Shown one piece after another: positions 5,558 to 6,287 of a stretch of DNA of 6,287 nt (position 1 is its first letter; each line of letters opens with the position of its first letter). Origin of the DNA: Bacteroidales bacterium (GTDB taxonomy: Bacteria; Bacteroidota; Bacteroidia; Bacteroidales; UBA7960); assembly GCA_007132865.1 (NCBI GenBank), contig SLNU01000015.1:1-6287 (forward strand), in the 5' to 3' direction. Below the pieces are notes generated by a model that saw nothing but the letters and a program-made list of their open reading frames with translations, was not told the DNA's origin and ran no database searches. A program made the position numbers and the translations under genes.

Positions 5558-5565
5558 CGATTAGC

Positions 5566-6153
5566 CTAAAACCGTACGGTGAGTCCAGCCGTGAGCGCTC
5601 CCAGTGAGCCATACCCCCCTTCCACGAAAACGGCGAGATTGTCTGAGAAATAATACCGGGCTCCCGCAACGGGTCCCACGAAAAGCCGGATCTGGTTACT
5701 GTAGTGATCTCCAAACCCGGATGTAGTGGAACTGTAATTCCGCAGTTGCAAGCCGCCCATCAAGGTCACGTAAAGGTCAAGCTTCGTCTCGTCAATGTCC
5801 CCGTCAAGCAGCTCATTTAAGATCCCCGTATAATGGAAGCTACCCCGTAAGCCCGCATGAATGAAGGTCCATGCGTAATTCCAATTCGGATGCCTGTAGT
5901 TCCAGCGGTTGAACCCGACGAACGGACCTGCTGTAATGTATTCATGCAGTCCGATTTCAAGCGAGGCGCTGAGCGGTGGAAACCCTATGGATCGTGAACC
6001 TGCCCACCCATAGCCGTAAGAGCCCACGCTGATACCGGCACTAAATAGCTTCACAGTGCTGTAATCAACTGTCCCCCCGGCACTCTGCCCGGCTGCAGGA
6101 TTCTGAACCGCAAGGAATAGACCCATCACTATCATAAGTGCAATTTTTCTCAT
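5566..6153 (-). CDS. Small outer-membrane beta-barrel protein (porin-family type)
   Basis: The 195-residue product starts with a Sec signal peptide (MRKIALMIVMGLFLAV) and a likely signal peptidase I site after PAAG (residue 22). The mature part alternates aromatic/hydrophobic and small polar residues in strands of about 10, rich in Gly and Tyr: GISVGSYGYGWAG (40-52), SLEIGLHEYITAGPFVGFNRW (64-84), TFIHAGLRGSFHYTG (96-110), LYVTLMGGLQLRNYS (127-141), IRLFVGPVAGARYYFS (155-170), LAVFVEGGYG (173-182), and a last strand ALTAGLTVRF ending in Phe, the usual barrel-assembly signal. This fits an eight-stranded OmpX/OmpA-like barrel of about 170 residues. The ligand or role is unknown; many Bacteroidota proteins of this kind are annotated only as porin family. 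It is convergent with the binding protein and monocistronic within the window. The 134 bp upstream to the right edge are A/T-rich with no gene. A poor promoter-like TATTTTTTG (6240-6232, one base too long) is the best candidate there. Confidence 0.85.
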   Translation of the reverse strand: MRKIALMIVMGLFLAVQNPAAGQSAGGTVDYSTVKLFSAGISVGSYGYGWAGSRSIGFPPLSASLEIGLHEYITAGPFVGFNRWNYRHPNWNYAWTFIHAGLRGSFHYTGILNELLDGDIDETKLDLYVTLMGGLQLRNYSSTTSGFGDHYSNQIRLFVGPVAGARYYFSDNLAVFVEGGYGSLGALTAGLTVRF

Positions 6154-6287
6154 CTTATTCGTTTTTTTGGTTAGTAAATCAGGTTTGACGCAAAAAAGTA
6201 AAGTTAATCAATAATCCTGTTCGTTCTGCAACAAAAAATAGCCGGCATGGGGAATTAATCAGACAAAACTCCCCCAATCCGCAAAAT

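Overview
The window most likely comes from a member of the Bacteroidota, probably an anaerobe. This rests on several signs. Start codons mostly lack a Shine-Dalgarno sequence and sit behind A/T-rich leaders. Two intergenic regions carry close matches to the Bacteroidota promoter (TTTG or TTG, then TAnnTTTG). The window also holds a lipoprotein-bearing operon, a porin-type beta-barrel and an intergenic heptamer array. Placement at genus level is not possible from the sequence alone.

Layout. (1) Positions 1-1646, minus strand: a full-length carbamate kinase (arcC), followed downstream by the first 149 codons of an ornithine carbamoyltransferase (arcB type) that runs off the left edge. Between them lies a striking 238-bp array of 34 uninterrupted 7-bp units, whose last unit contains the arcC stop codon. 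Part-way through the array the units flip to their reverse complement, so the transcript can fold into a long imperfect hairpin. (2) Positions 1647-1951: a gene-free stretch holding a probable terminator for the upstream operon, a promoter for arcC that overlaps it, and a long leader containing a GC-rich hairpin. (3) Positions 1952-4331, minus strand: a tight three-gene operon read in the order lipoprotein, radical SAM/SPASM protein, four-helix membrane protein. None has a specific known function that I can recognise. (4) Positions 4332-4575: a divergent A/T-rich intergenic region with a promoter for the three-gene operon and an 11-bp direct repeat. (5) Positions 4576-5550, plus strand: a lipoprotein substrate-binding protein of the tungstate/molybdate (WtpA/ModA) type, with no permease or ATPase gene beside it. 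(6) Positions 5566-6153, minus strand: a small outer-membrane beta-barrel protein, convergent with the binding protein.

How the genes may work together. ArcB splits citrulline with phosphate into ornithine and carbamoyl phosphate, and ArcC transfers that phosphate to ADP. Together they are the ATP-yielding end of the arginine deiminase pathway; no arginine deiminase gene is visible here. The three-gene operon looks like an uncharacterised envelope-associated module with one Fe-S radical enzyme. The metal-oxyanion binding protein would supply Mo or W to cofactor-dependent enzymes if a transporter exists elsewhere. I see no CRISPR array, insertion sequence, tRNA, rRNA or recognisable defence system. 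The two items most worth following are the inverted heptamer array and the lipoprotein/radical SAM/membrane operon.
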